A DNA stretch of 64,000 bases from Pomacea canaliculata (GCF_003073045.1 NC_037595.1:12702074-12766073), one strand, 5' to 3'; shown: positions 1-14,878, counted from the first letter of the stretch. Numbers and translations are program-made. Notes: generated from the sequence alone by a model not told the origin.

Positions 1-2780
1 CCTTGCTTGCTCTCTCCAGGGGAAAGGGGCTGGAGGTGGGGTGGAGGTGTGGGTGAGAGTGGGGCGCCGAGTCGTGGACACCTCCTGATAGAGACATCTC
101 CGTGCAGCTTGGTGTCTTCATGCTTCTTTCCTTCAGTCCTTTCTGATCCCAGTGTTCCCACTCGAAGTTGTAATCAAGATTTTCCTTCGAAACAGAGTTT
201 CAAAACTCAAACCTCATCTTTCTCTCGTCCTTGCAGAGACTCGTTTCTCTTTTCTCTCCATCTCTTTATCTCTCTCTTCCTTGCTTACTCTTTAGTCCAT
301 TTTTCTACGCTTTGCACGCCCTCTGTTCTGCAGCACCCCCCAACTCCTAATCCACCCCTACCCCGCTGTCACCGTCCGAGCCTTTAAAAAAAAAAATTCC
401 ACGACGATAGCAGTCAGGTCTAGTCCGGAAGAAATCAATTTCTTTTTCTTTGTGGAAAGTGATGGGTAAATTGGAAATTTATTAGATAACGCAAATGAAG
501 CCGGAAGCTCCCCGAATGAAAGGCGATGATGAAATCGTCATTTGTGGAGTCGACGAGACGCCATGTCAGGAGCCGGTCCCTCTTGTGCTCATTGTCTTGA
601 ACGTGTTCTTCTTTGACAATGACTTAGCGTCTGACCAAGTGATGGAGTCTGGAGGAGGCCGAAAGGCGGGCCGGAAATTGCGTCAAACCTCCAGCTTTGC
701 TTTGTAGTTTGGGTGGACGTGATCATTTAGTGTGTCTTGACACACAGTGCTGCCACAAAAAATGGTCTGTGTGCTTCGTTTAGCGAGACGAAAGCGAGGT
801 GGAAGTCACGAGTTCATTGCGTTTTGGCGCCATCGTTGCCAGCGAAAAATAGAACACAATAATCGTTTAACAGTACAGGAGTGTATTCGCAAAAATGAAA
901 ATCTTCTCAGTCGACCGTCGTTGTCATCATTATCATCATCGTCATTGTCATCATTTTTTCTTCTCTTCTTGACCCTCCCTAACCAAAATTGCCTCCCCTT
1001 TTAAAAGTCTGGGAAAGTCTAAAACCGTCTTACTTCATATCCCATCATATTGGAATGTAAACGGTTTAAATAAAGGCAGTGAACGCAGAATACGTAGGTA
1101 AGATCACACGAACATCCTGGCCGCACGACTATTGCGTGTAATGGCTGAGCACCCAGCCACCCGGCCACCCGGGCAACCTTTTAGCTACAGGTGCGATGAT
1201 TAAATCATACCTGTCTTCTGCGTCAAAGAAGAAGAAAAAGCGAAAGAAAAAAGCTTGCCATTGGTTCTGTCCTCAAAAGGCGTTTGCCTTGCCATTTTCT
1301 TTCCACTCCCCATCCCGGGAGTTGCAGGAGGCCTCAATAGTCCATTAACTTCGTAGTTAGACATACAATGTGCCCTGTGAGCTACTTGACCGCAGTTCTC
1401 AGCAGGCTTTCTTTCATTTGTCTGTTGGCTGACTTTAACTGGATATGATTAAAGGTTGTTTGACTTGATTACCGCCGAGTGAATCACCGCTAAATGGTGC
1501 ATGTGTGAACACGAGACACCTCAGCCAGCGAGTTCTTCAAGTGGAGTGTAGCTTTTGCATACATTGTGTGGAGGAAAACTTCAGGAGGTCAGAAAAGATT
1601 TTAGTTTTTCTTCGTGTGCTCCCATCCCCTTCCCCCTTCTCTTTCTCTCTGAGCTCGGCAAGTTCTGTCTCTCCCTTTCTCTCTTCTTTCTCTTGAGTTA
1701 TTTCGGCTTCGTACTGGAAGGTGAAATTATTTATCCTTTTCATGTCATGATTTTCAGTTATTTATGACATTTGCTATTTTTACACTCGTTTTCTTATTTT
1801 TCTACGACGATTGTAGAGAGCCGATTGTATGAACAATTAAATCACTTCGGTTTACTTTCATGGTCTTCTCTCTTTATATCTATATATCCATACTTATCTG
1901 TCTCTTCTCTATTTGTCTCTCTCTTCTCATTGTTAGTTTTTGGACCTGACAGAATAATGCTACAATAGGGTCTTATGTTTGCCTGAATGCCTCGTCCTTC
2001 TGTAGAAACAGGTTTGGAAGACCGGCACATGCCCGCTAATATTAATACAATTTGTAGTGTAAGTCTACAAAACTGCTTCATAATAAAGGCAAAAAAAAAA
2101 GAAAGAAAGCAACCATTACATAAATAATGGATTCAAGGTTTTGTAGAGTTTAAATAAATGCAATTTAAAAGCAATCAAGTTTATATTTTTTTCATGAAGC
2201 TTGTGTAAACTGATCTGAGAAAGTCAGGGTCGTCGACACCTGGTCCTGGAAGACTAATAGGCGGCAATGGGCGGAGCAAAGAGTACAGCTTCACACCTGT
2301 TCGGCATGAAAACCTAGACGGTTGAAAACTGTCCTGCGCTATCTGCTCATCTCTTCCTCACTAATGTGTCGTCAGCTGACGAAGTGGTCCAAGGGGAACG
2401 CACTCTGCAAGTCGTTGACGTGGCTTTTTGGCCGCTGAAGTATCGCGAGTTCCATCAGTTAGGGACGACATTCCATTTGCCGCGCCACGCTTCTCTGACT
2501 GACACCTTCCCTTCTTTTTGGACCAAAAGAGTGATGATGTGAAAGGGAGATAGCTCTCGTAACTTCCAGTGCGAGGCGGTAGGAGGTACGGGACGGCCAT
2601 TGTCGCGCGAACCTGCAGAAAATAGACGATAAAGGTCGCGAAGGACGGAGGGAAAAAAATCAAATTTGTTTTTAAGCCTCTAAAAAGATTTTCAAACGCT
2701 TTGGTAAGCGTCCCAGCATGGCTTCCACAAAACGTGGGAATTGAAGCTGCCAAACGAATCCCAGAAGCCCTTGGTTGTTG

Positions 2781-2809
2781 TTTTTTTTATTTTTTTTTTT
2801 TTTTTTTTA
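2781..2809. repeat. Poly-T tract
   Basis: Nearly pure run of T (one A near the start). It could be the reversed A-tail of a retroposon, but no recognisable element body is attached. Confidence 0.8.
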
Positions 2810-2934
2810 GTTATCTGCTTAATTAAGAAAGCAAGATAGATTTGTGTGCACAAGCCCTCGTGAACGAGACACTCGTCAATGATGTATACGCTGTAGGCAG
2901 GTCGTAAATGTTAAAGTCTACCGACCAATGGGTA

Positions 2935-3006
2935 CAAAAAACAAACAAACAAACAAAAAACAAAAACAACAAAAAAACAACAACAAACAAACAAACAAAC
3001 AAAAAA
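2935..3006. repeat. AAAC-rich low-complexity tract
   Basis: About 70 bases of CAAA/AAACA repeats interspersed with A runs. It resembles the CAAA-type tails that end molluscan SINE/LINE copies, but the upstream sequence is not recognisable as an element. Confidence 0.8.
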
Positions 3007-3870
3007 GTCAGATAACAGAATCAAACAACATACACAGTAACTTGTAGACATTCGGAAAGTTCGACACTATTACTAAGAAAATACACAACATAAAAATACT
3101 AAGAAGGGGATCCACTCGATGCTTTAATCTTAAAATCGCAGAAGATTTTGTCACCGGCCAGCAGTTACTTACTAAGACATCAGCGGTAATCATATATGTC
3201 CGTAGTTGACTTGTAAAGGCAGTGCGAGAATCGAACCTGATAAGCAAGGAATATCATGCGAGAACAGTAAACCTGTAGTTTTCTTTGAAATTGATACCAT
3301 CAAGATAGCTACACGTATAGCTACGAACTATACGTTACACCAACCGTCACTTAAAGGCCCGTGACATTTGCCGGGAGTCACTGATAGAATCAGGGCAACG
3401 AGTGCAAGGAGGTGAATGCAGGCAAAAGGCTCAAGAAAGAGAACCTACTCACACAGATATCAAGTTCGTGAAACTCTACTGGTACTTCTAGTAATAATTG
3501 TATACAGGCCTCGACTTGTTCTTATCGTTTTCGACGTAAGTCGGATCCTACGTTCATACAGTACTGTACCGTAACACAGTACGTACAGTAAAAATATTGT
3601 GCCACTACGCTTTGTTATCCTGTCGCTTTCGGAGCAGATTGTCACGTGCTGGATGGATAATCGTAACTGATAAACCTGAAACAGAATGACAGTTCGAAGA
3701 CCTAACAAAACGACGTATAGACCGTGCAGAACTTAATGAAGACAAACAAAACTATCAACTACACTACTGGCGCACATCACGACATAGAACCCAGAGACAC
3801 ATCCTTTGGAGTGTGATTTCAGTACGACAAAATCTTACTGGAGAGGAGCTACTGAAGGACACCACCACCA

Positions 3871-3969
3871 ATAAAAAACAAAAAAACAAAAAACAAAAAC
3901 AAAAAACAAAAAAAAAACAAACAAACAAAACAAACAACAAACAAACAAAAAAACACACACACACACAAA
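3871..3969. repeat. AAAC-rich tract ending in a CA repeat
   Basis: About 100 bases of AAAC/AAAAC units followed by a short (AC)n run; a looser A/C-rich stretch continues to about 4045. On the minus strand it produces artefactual open frames made almost only of Phe, Val, Cys and Leu. Confidence 0.8.
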
Positions 3970-6900
3970 TGCAACAACAAAACCAACAATAACAAAGCAA
4001 AACAAACCACCATGCATACACCACAAAACAAACACAAAACAAAACATTTTTCTGTAAATCGCTCTCAAACAGCACCTGTCTTTAGTGAGGTATCACCTCG
4101 AACAAGAAGCATTTTGCATCCAGACACACCCGATTTCATCTCACATAAGTCTTAATTCAAACTCGTCAGATAAGACCTACAAACCACACTAACGATTAAA
4201 CCGTTTGATTGTTGACTGTTACTGCAAGAAATGTGTCTTATAGACCAGTCGAACGATACAGTTTTTTTTTTACTTTTTCTTTGTGAAGATGATATATACA
4301 TTAGCATTGGTGAGCACCAGAAAAATCGTAGAGAGGAACTCAAAAGCAAACAGAAAAGAGAATGAAAAAAAGAAAAAATAGGACAATGAACGCGAGTTGA
4401 CACATCTACCATCTTCGCCACTCCTCCACGCACACACATGCTTTGAGAACATGCAAGAAATATTCGCAACAAAAACAAGTCAGCACATACACCCTGAATG
4501 GCGGATTCAGGTAGGTATTCGAGCAAGCTCACGTGCAATCAATCGACTCAACCTTTACTTAAATACAAACAAAGCCCGCATTCTCTTGTTTCCCTCGCTG
4601 CAGCTTGCAAGGATGTGGGAATACGACCATCGGACCATCTCCTGTAGGTACTGGTCACGGTCGAGGACCTTGCACACATAATCACGGAGCCTCAACCACC
4701 CTCACCCCCAACCCCAATCCTCACCTTCTCCCCTTTGCCCTCCCGCCGTCAAGACGAGGGTGGGGAGGATTAGGGTGGGTCGTGGTTGGAAGGAAGCTGA
4801 AACATTTCAACGAAGCGTGAAACAGCGCACTCGGCTCTTCTCACGGGACTTCCACTCCCCCTGCCCCTGCTCCACCACCTCGTGTCTCCAGTAACGTTTT
4901 TGTGCCCGGCCCCTTCCATCACTCACCGCTGACACCCCTCCCCCCACCACCACTCCCCAACTTACCTCCCATCCCCCGCGCCAAGCGGTCGACGCATGCG
5001 CGCTGTAAGGTGACGAACGCCGCCCGCCGCTGGTGGTCAGGCGCCTTGTGTCCCATAAGTCACCAGCATCCGCCCTCCCTGCAGGGTCAGGGTCAGAGGC
5101 CGCGTCCTCGGATGACCTGCGGACTACCATCAGGTGTAACCACTGTGTCAGAGCGTGGACATGAAGACCGAGGTGTATGTAGCCTAGTGTGTACTTGATG
5201 GACAGGACTATTTAGGTGGGAAGTTCGCTGGGATGTACAAAATAACTTGTGCTAAGTAGCTTAAAATTAGAATATAGCATAATGACTGGAGTTTAATTAA
5301 CGAGGGTTTAACAAGGACTGACTGTACTATGTGGTGGAAATTACCTGAGATGTAGCACAACGGATGCAGTGTTGCATGTTGTGTCAAATTATCTAGGAAA
5401 CATTCTTGTGTGCGTGATTTGTAATTGCATTTCAGAAAGCTAGCGTTTTACCGCAAATATCCAACAAAAGCGTAGGTTTTTTTTTTCTAGATTACCTTTC
5501 TTTCATTCATTGTTTCCTTACTTTAAATATATGCTATCACTTTTAAACTTTTTATTTTTATTTTGTAAATCCCGAAAACATTTGCGTTTTAGAAATGTTC
5601 ACTTTCGAAGCATAAAAATTCAGATTATAATCATAAAAATAATTGTATTATTTATTATTATATTCTAAAAATTCGTGCCGTTAAATGCAGAAAATTCTTC
5701 GTTACATGACCTATTGCATTTATCCCGTTTGCTTTAAAATCTGAGTCTTTGGCCCCAGTAAACTGCTGGAAGGAGTTTTCTCGGAAGGGGTTCTTTGTCA
5801 CCAACATGTCCAGACAAGGGATTGAAAATCTGTTATGAGATATGAAGTGGATGAAGCGAAACTTCGAGATTCATCTGTAACAAATTGACAAGCTTATTCT
5901 TGAAACGTGCTGTGTTGATGTGTCATCAGAAGGATGCGACCTTTTTCTGTTTACCAGACCTGCTTGATTTGTTTACAGTTTTCGATGAATCACTTTGAAT
6001 TCATTATTGTAAGACTTCATTGAAATCATTTCTACAGGTGTTAGGAAGTTAGACTGGATTTCTGGCACCAGATTCCCAAACGTGTTCACCTTTTTTATCG
6101 GTGAGGTAGAGATTGAATCGAGAAGGTTCATCTTCGTCCAGCCGCTGTCAACATGTTTTTTTTTTAAACAAACATTACTTTCCAAAGGAAAATTCAGTAT
6201 TAAAATTGCTTTTGTCGTGTACCACCACACATTTTATTTCTTTTAATGTATTCATGATAATTTCTTTATATAGATCATAAAATACACACAAAAATTTTGG
6301 AAGATTGATGGATGGATTTGCTTAGCAGATATTTAAATAAATGTACACTGAGAAAGTGAGAAAGAGCTACATCATACTTTAATTTTAAAATTCATTTTAG
6401 ATAAGTATCGCATATAATTTACATGCATCCTTCAATTTATTCCTAGAACTTGTAAAATGACATCATTAAGGCTGTCAAGTGAATTAACAAGCGTCCTAGA
6501 TATATCTGACACTTACTCAGATTTCTTTTTTCTTTTTTCTTGAGTAATAACTTCCCTATCTATGGTATCTCTTAATATGTTAACAGAGAAAAAAGTGTGC
6601 ACCTCTCTTTTTAATACTATTCTTCTGATAATGCTACAACTTTTTGCAGATTCTGATATTAAATTCCATAATTTTCAGCCAAATTTGCCCAGTGATGTGC
6701 GACATGCTGTTCAGTAATCAGATGTGAATGTATTGCCTCATTATTTACACTTTCATTGCCCAACATTGCATATCTCTCACCACTCACTTTGTTAATAGCT
6801 CTCCTGTGTGATTCCCGGGGGCAGCATAAAAATCTAGCTGACATTTTCCAGACAGTGGACTTCAGCCAGTGGGACGAGCATTTTACTGTTATTTGCCGTT

Positions 6901-9494
6901 GGCACTTTAATTAATGTTGTCGCCGGTGAGCGACGTTGTCTCCAAGATTCCTATCGGGTGGGAACTTGGAACAGTGGGAGCAGAAGCCGCTCTGCACTCG
7001 TAAAACAAAGCCTCGGCAGTCGTAAGAAATGATCGGTTGATTACCCACGAACAAGTATCAGATAGATGATAGATCAGTAAACTATGATAAGTATAGTGTG
7101 GACGAGCAAATGCGCTGACTGAAGGCAAGTTTAACAGGTTTAACACATTCGATAATAAACTGCCGTGAGGCGATTTACACTCATGAGCTAGCGAAGTTTT
7201 CATTTTTTTCCCACTCATAAATGTCTATATATTTATATGACAAGCGCATCCAATTATCACTTTAATGTAAGGAAACATCGATGCTATATTAAGTGTTAAT
7301 TATACAACCAACAATACATTTTTCAGGTGAGATTTTACTTTGAAACCTGTTTTAAATATTCGATTTAATTACGAGAGAATATATTTCCTAATAAAACCCA
7401 AGTTTTGATATTACTTTATTAAACTCTTCAATCTTAAATAAAAAGATTTAAATGGAAAATCGTTAATGTCACAAAAATTAACATAAGTATAGATTGAGAA
7501 AATATGTTAAAAGAATTGTATAGCGTTTAATTTTAGAAATAGAACATTCACAGAAGGATGTGAGAATAAGGGAAGAAACAGATTATTTGTGGAGAATGTC
7601 TGAAATTATCTCTATGGTTTTGAAGACGATGCAATGAGGTGAAACGGTGCCAGTGAGCTACTGAGAGCAACAAGTACAGGTAAGTAACTCTTACCTGCTC
7701 AAAGTCGTTAAGCTCTTAACTCTTAAGCGGTTATCTTTTCCTGATGAATGGTGTGAAGCCTGTGCTTGTCCACCGTGCGAGTATCGGAAATCAATACACA
7801 AATAAACTTATCTTTGTTTTTACATATTTGTTAAATGCCGAAATCGATGAAACGATCCCTCTCCTGACTCTCTCAAAAAGTCGGAGAATCTCATATAAGC
7901 ACCTGTCAACCCCTGTTCTTAAGTTTTTTTCCCCCCGCATCTCCTATTTTTTATTTTTATTTTACATAGGTAATGAACACCTTACAATAACATAAACAGC
8001 AAAAAAGCGAAAGTAATCGATGAGGACAACCGAAGCATGTTTCCTCTACAGCCCCTGAAGAGTTATTTGGGTCTGAGTCGGTTAGAGACTAACAGTCGAA
8101 TTGCTCATGTTGTAACGGTGTTGTTTGTTTAGATGCATTACACTGTTTAGTCAGTAAACCAGGATAACCATAGTTTAGCGGCCGTTGGCGCTGCATGCTG
8201 CACGTCTGCATCTGTCATTCTTCTCCCACTCCTATTTACTCTCCCATTCCACGACCCACCCTACCCAAATTCAGTGTACACGTGACCAGTGATTCTGTAT
8301 ATGATTATATGATAAACAATGCCATTAGGAAAGTATGCTTGATGATTTCATCCACTAGATGATGAAACATTCGTCAACCGGTGCATCCAGACACACGTTT
8401 CTACAGTGGAAGTGAATGCGAGCGATTTTCTCAGTAACATCACAAGTCTGTGCTGAGAAAATGGCTGACAATGTAGAAAGTCTACATACTACTGAATTGT
8501 ATGAGAAAAAAATATATATTTTTTTTAATTACAGAATGAACAAAGCCTCCTCCTGTGAACACTACATCACTGTATCATCTCACAAGGACTGTGGATTATA
8601 TTTTAAATATAGAACCTTAAATAAACATCTTCCAGTTCAGACTGAGCGGTTGTGCAATGTACCAAGATCCCAACGACACATACAGCTTGTGATACTGGAG
8701 ACGAATTCGTATATATTGTGGTCGATGATTATTTCAAGAATAGACGAAAAAAATGTTATTTTAAATATCCTAACGCACTTAAATACAACGGTCTCTTCTG
8801 CTGCACAAAAATGCGTGTACTGAGAAAATTTATCTTATTTATAAAAACTTTTTCTGAATGGTTTCTGAAGTAGAGTCACTGGTTCAAACCTTGCTAGTGC
8901 ATATTTAATATGAGCATAATTTCTGCTCTTATTTTTAGTATCATAAGTATATTTTCTTTTATATATATAGGTGTATCACTAACTTATATTTACTTTTATT
9001 CAAGCTTTGTGTACATTTTTTTCAGATTTATTTGAGGAAGTTGTAATGGTGAACTGCTATTTATGTATAGCTTTAATTTCTCCATACCCCTAAAGGGGTG
9101 AGTGAATAAAATGACTAATGATAAGTGCTACACAGGAATAAATAATAAATAAATAAAATAAAAATAATCAAAAAATGAAATAAATAAGTATTAAAAAAAT
9201 CATCATAGACTGGCCTTCACAGGCACACTAAGTGCACAGTGGACATGAATTATCGTTTTCAGGATCTGAGGAGGGAGGCGGGGTAGTGAGGGTGGAGAAA
9301 TAAGATCAAAGAGAAGAGAGACACGGTCTGTTCAAATGAGGCAGAGCATCAACTACACCGTGGTTCGTCGATCACAGCCTCTGCGATGTGCACCAACGCC
9401 CCCTGCCTCCCTTCTGTACCCAGGGCAGCTGACACCCGGCACCAGAAGGTGTTGTCGTATGGAGGGAGGAGCGACAACAGTGATGTCAACAAAT

Positions 9495-9555
9495 GTATGT
9501 GACCTGGGTGGACTCGGCACAATGTAGTATGTGACCTGGGTGGACTCGGCACAAT
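9495..9555. repeat. 32-bp tandem duplication, two copies
   Basis: A segment beginning GTATGTGACCTGGGTGGACT occurs at 9495 and again at 9527. The period is exactly 32 bp. The second copy matches for 29 bases, ending in GGCACAAT. The perfect identity suggests a recent duplication or an assembly slip. Confidence 0.85.
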
Positions 9556-11895
9556 ACGGACTCGAGGAAGAAACCGTTTTGGTTCTCAGGCGAAAGATAA
9601 AATTACTGTGAGCAAATTAAAGAAAGAGATCAGCGATAAGCACACAGAGCAAGCCTGTTGCAATCAATGCCACATGCATCAGAAAAAAACAGAGCTCTTG
9701 GATCAATTGAAACCTACCGTGATTAAGGAGATAAAGAAACTAAAAATGATACACAAAACCCGTCATATAAATATATAAATTCACAGAGATGCCCACCATT
9801 ATCAATGCCTACACAAGTGTAGTATAAACTCTAAACCATGAAATGACGAAAATAAATGATGCCACTGAGGGTGTACATCCACCGTGATGACAGGGATTTA
9901 GTGACCATGGTGTGTATATGTATATAGTGGAGGTTTGCCTTGGATGTCTACCCTAAAAGTTTGCTACTTTGCGTGTACGTGTAATTTAACGGATGTTAAA
10001 GACTTTCTAGTTTAGGAAATTTCATCTTTGTAGCACCTCTCCTACAGTCATTTTGAAATTGTTTATGGTTTAAGAGAATGAGAATGTGTGTGTGTGAGAG
10101 AGAGAGCTCACTTGGTGGTGGAAAAGGCATTACACAAAATGAATAGCATTTAGTTAAATAAAATATATCCTATATTTTTATACTTTTAATAATCTAAGCA
10201 GCAACCAAAATGTGTTTGTCAAACTTTTTCTTCTGTCACACCTTCCTTATTTCTTTCATAACCTATTTCATATAGGTCACTCGTCACCACGAGACTTTCG
10301 GAAATCTTGTTTATTTATTTATTTTACACGAAGAAAAAAAGAACGTGAGGTGCTGTTTTCCACTGGCCAGTGGCCTCAACGGTGACGCGCGTATAATCGA
10401 CTTCATGGCATGAACAGGGCGCTGCTGACAGTCGGCAGATCCCACATCAAAACCGAAGCCCGGAAGTCAAGTCCTCTGCCGCCGTGTTCGCGCATGCGCA
10501 TATGCGGCCCGATGGCAGGGGTCGCTTTTAAGCCAAAGCGAACTTGTTCGGTTTTCCTCTTGTCCCACGACTGACGGCTTCTTGTCGTGTTCCGCATGGG
10601 TCTTGGAACTGGTCCTCTGAGTCGGCCACCTTTGCTTTCGTCACAGCTTCCCGTTTGTCACTGTCAGCTTGGGAACGCCCCTTCCTTCACCCTCCCCCTC
10701 CCAGTCGCTCTTTACCCCTCCGTCCACCATCCACTCCGACCCCGACCCCTCTCCCCTCCTGTTGCCACTAGTCTTCACTATTCTTGGGCATTTTGCAGAT
10801 GGTTGATTTTCGGTGCTTTACACCAAATCAGCGACTTAAAGGTCTTCCAGCCTCGAAGTAAATAAATCTCATCATCTCCCAGTAACACCTTCCCTGCCCA
10901 GGTGGCGGGATGTCCACACAGCCTCTGGCGCTGAAACAAGCAGCTTGGTTCTAGAGCATGGAGAAAGTTTAGGGTTAGAAAATCTTATATAAACATGAAT
11001 TTAAAAGTTAGTTTGACTGGTTACAAGTCTTTTTTCTGTAAACTTTTTAGGGAGGATGGAGTGACAAAGGCAACCTATATGATGACGACGATGGAGGTGA
11101 TTGAGTCTCGGTTTTGGCGAAACTCATTTTAGGGTTAAGTTCTTTAAAACGTTCATTTAATTAGTTGACTTTGCCATTCATTTTGTCACCTCTCTGCTTT
11201 TCACCTTTTTCATCAAAACAAAACAAAACAAAAAAACAAAAAAAAACAAAACATGTAAAAACATCATCTTTAAAATTACGCATTTCTCTGATACCGCTGA
11301 GTTCACATTTACAAAAATAAGATAAAAAAAATTAAGAGTGTTTCCTTTACATTCTAGATTATGATGTGAGCAGCATCATTCTCATTTAAGAAAACTCTGT
11401 GTTGCTAACGTTTAGTCTCTGATGAAGAGAAAAGCATCGTGAAGAAAAAGTTCTAACCTTTCTTATAGTAGAAAATACAGGTTTTGGCCTTACTGCACAT
11501 TCACTAAACCACTTGGTGCCTAAACCAACACAGATACTTTATTCTCTTCCCATGTGTCAATGCTTCCTACAACATACTACATATACCGAACACTGGATGG
11601 AAGTAAACATTCTTTGCAATGCGGCTTGATCGGGACAAACCGCGAATTGTTTGTGTATCCGTGGCGCTGATTAGCTATCCAGCCTGTCTGCTTCATGTCC
11701 GCTTTCTTGCTAAATCACTACATCCACTTTAATAAAATATTGCGTTTGACATTATTGAAAAAATGAAAGAGGAATAAAAATATCTTTTGTCTGAAAGTAA
11801 GGTAGCCGAAAAATTACATAAAAAATAACAGATCTTTGATGGGTTTTGTACTCTGGGGACAAAATGTATGCTAGAGACTTGCGAACAGAGTGGAT

Positions 11896-11951
11896 GACTA
11901 CTGACTGGCTGGGTGGCTGGGTAGTTGACTGGCTGACTGACTGACTGACTT
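11896..11951. repeat. ACTG/GGCTG tetranucleotide-like repeat
   Basis: Imperfect run of CTGACTGG, CTGGGTGG and GACT units ending in about four perfect copies of GACT. Simple microsatellite with no coding reading. Confidence 0.75.
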
Positions 11952-13857
11952 CTTCGTTTTGTTGTCTTCCACGCCCTTTCATTTGTATTGATTCGCACAT
12001 GTTGTCCCCCTCGTCAGAAGCAAACAACGGTAAGTAGGAAGCAGCCGATTCTCAAAAGGGGGAGGGAAGTAGGGGGTGGGACGATCGCTGGCGTCAGGAA
12101 TCTCGCAAGACAGGCAGAAAGCGTTGAATTCTAGCGGCCATATTTCCCTGACATGTTTCATGGGGCGGAAGACATTTCTATTCGCTTTGTGCAGCGAAGC
12201 ATCGGCAGTCCCAATCAGCCTCCCGCCCAGATAACGGAGGACACGCATTAGAGGTGGCACCTATGGGCAGGCAAGCCATCTTCTGTTCAAGAAGCCGCGA
12301 TGGTTAGAGGGAGAAGGCGAGAACGGACTGCCTGCGCCCACGCAGCAGGTATGATTCAGCCCACCGCAACTTTTAGGGGGCGCTACCTGCGACATCGTAA
12401 ATTTTGAGAGGAGAAAAAATATGAAATCATGAATGAATATGATTTTCAAGCATTTAAATATAGCTGGTAATGGAAACGAAGTTTGGAAACAATGTAAGCC
12501 AATGCTGAAGGCGAAGGATAGCTTTTGCAACAAAACCAAACTTGACTTTTTAATGCAAAGACTAATCAACTTTACTACATGCACACATTTACAGTTGAAG
12601 CCGTTTGCTGATTTTGTGATTAAATTACTCTTTGTCTGGCTTAAATTAGCAAAATAAAATAAACCTCTCGAGTTGAATTGGCTATCGTATGATGGATCCA
12701 CAATGTCACCTGTACCAGAAGCAGGAGGAAGCAGATTTGATGAGACTGAAATGCATCACAAGTTTTTGAAGTTTTTCTTGAACTCGACACCCAAAGCATA
12801 GACTGGTTCGCGACTATCAGGAATGCTCAGCCATTCTTTTCTAAGCCTCTCACAGACTACATGACAGAGTTTGACTCGTCAACCAGATGTTTATGGCCTC
12901 CTGCGATTTCATCATCATGAAGCTGGAGCATGTCAGCTAGGACACACACACACGTGCATGCATGGTGAACAAAGCTTACCACCTTCTCAAATTAAGGGGT
13001 TGTTTCTTTGTGACTATCTATACAATTCCCTTTCTCACTGCTTACCACGTAAACAAGTTCAGACCTCTTCTAGTCCTTCGATCATAAAACTACTGGAAGA
13101 GTGTCAAACCACGTATATTTCAACTAACCAATCCCTCCAAGGGAAAAAACAGACCCGACCCAGGCTGCCTGGGTGCTTGGCAGCCAATTCTAGCCTGAAG
13201 GTTCCATAAGAATTCAGAAATGGCTTCCAAGTCTTCGGACTTCTTCTAGGCAGCGCAGGTTCCCGTATCGCATCACTTGTTCACCGACGGTTCCCAATTC
13301 CCCTCTCCGCGGCTCCGGAAGCGAAGGGCGGGGTAACCGTTATTATTGCAAATCAAATAACAGTGATAGGAAACGACTCGAGAGGCAGGCCGCCACGGCC
13401 GGCTGCCTAATGAAGCGGAACGATTGTTTTCTGTCGTCGCTATCTACTGCAGGGACTTTCCTTCCGCCGAGACTTGGCGGCAGTCGAGGGAATTCGTCGA
13501 CTTTGCTGGGTGAAGATGTTGGGCAGGGGACGGATCTGGGCGGCTATAGGTGAGGCGGGTACAGATGTAGAAACAACAGCCTTGTGACTAGAGACCGCTA
13601 GTTTTGTGACGGGTGTCGTTCTTGTGATGTATATCCTGACGAAGGGACTTGTTCATGTCTTCATAAATGTCAAACTTTGAAGCACCCAATAAATAATGAA
13701 AAGTAAATAAATGAAAGAGAGGAAGATGTATGTTAAAAATACCAAGAAACAATAATACCTATTGTTAAGATATGTACATGTGTACAGGCTCATATGGATC
13801 ACGCCTACCTTTTGGTAGCTAGGAAAATAATTTACCAGAATGTCTTGAGCCTAATTA

Positions 13858-13904
13858 ATAATAATAATAATCATAGTAATCATCATCATCATCATCATCA
13901 TCAT
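13858..13904. repeat. ATA/CAT trinucleotide microsatellite
   Basis: A short run of AAT/ATA units followed by about nine CAT units (one interruption). Simple microsatellite. Confidence 0.8.
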
Positions 13905-14878
13905 GGATAGGATTGCCCTTTTCTTTTTCCTTCGCTATTGTTTGGAGTGGTGTTTCTTGTCGAGGTAGAAAAAGATCGTTCATTTAAAGGCGAAATACAA
14001 CACTTATTCATCAATTCTTTTCAGGAAATTGTTGTGTCTGCTGACAGTAACATTAGAACACGACACAAAACATCAACACAGACTATAAAAGAATATAAAC
14101 TTGCTACAATCAACAATCTAATTTCAGTCCTTCGCGGCTAAAAAGACTGAAATAATAATTATAAAAATACAAGTATTTAGAATGGCTGATCTCACGAGTT
14201 GAAGGTGTTGAACGAGGCATTCGCTGGTGTGTGCATCAGGAGCAAAACAAAGCAGTACAAACAAGCCAACACAACACAATGCGATTCTATGTTGTTGACC
14301 TTTCTCTGTACATGGTTATGTCTATAGGCATGTATTTCCAGAAGTAATATTCACTCAAATGTGGGGTAATAGTATCCTGAACTGATCTTTATCCAGTCAT
14401 TAGGATACATGTACTCACTAATATTATTAGACACATGAAAATATATTAGACACTCACTGCTATTATTATTCATGTACCTCAGCTCAGGGTTAGTTAGTAT
14501 TATTACACACTCACTCCCATTGATCACTATTATTATTGAAGATAGAAATGCTGGTTGTTACTAAAATTTAAAATGTGGAAACAAAAGAACCCTCAACCTA
14601 ACCAAAAAAAGACGAAGAATCCAAAACAAAAAAGGGGGGAGAGGGGGGACCATGAATTGGCTGCCGAAACCATTTCATCTCAGGACCGAAACTGTCCTAG
14701 TAAAGAAGTGGGCAAGATTAATGAACAGCTTTTTTTCTTCTTTTCGGCGAGTTCCGTCTGTTTTAGGAGCTCTTTTGTTATCAGGAGGCGATGATTTATT
14801 AGGGGAGTTAATTTGGCGAAACATCTTCATCGCACGTGAAGCGTGAAGTTAAGGCACAAACACTCCCCGACTCACCGG

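Noticed and set aside
2361..2753. 130-codon minus-strand frame
   Set aside because: No family resemblance, no splice context, composition typical of random GC-moderate DNA.
3215..3245. Reverse-strand GGTTCGATTCTCGC resembling a tRNA T-arm
   Set aside because: The flanking bases do not form the required T stem, and no A box lies at tRNA spacing.
3764..4075. Overlapping minus-strand frames up to 103 codons rich in Phe, Val, Cys and Leu
   Set aside because: They are the reverse translation of an AAAC/CA repeat; the hydrophobic composition is an artefact and not a membrane protein.
8416..8873. Two overlapping plus-strand frames of 135 and 73 codons
   Set aside because: Neither resembles a known protein and they compete in different frames; AT-rich codons suggest chance.
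12261..12701. 146-codon minus-strand frame
   Set aside because: Phe/Ser/Lys-rich reading of AT-rich DNA, without domain or exon signals.
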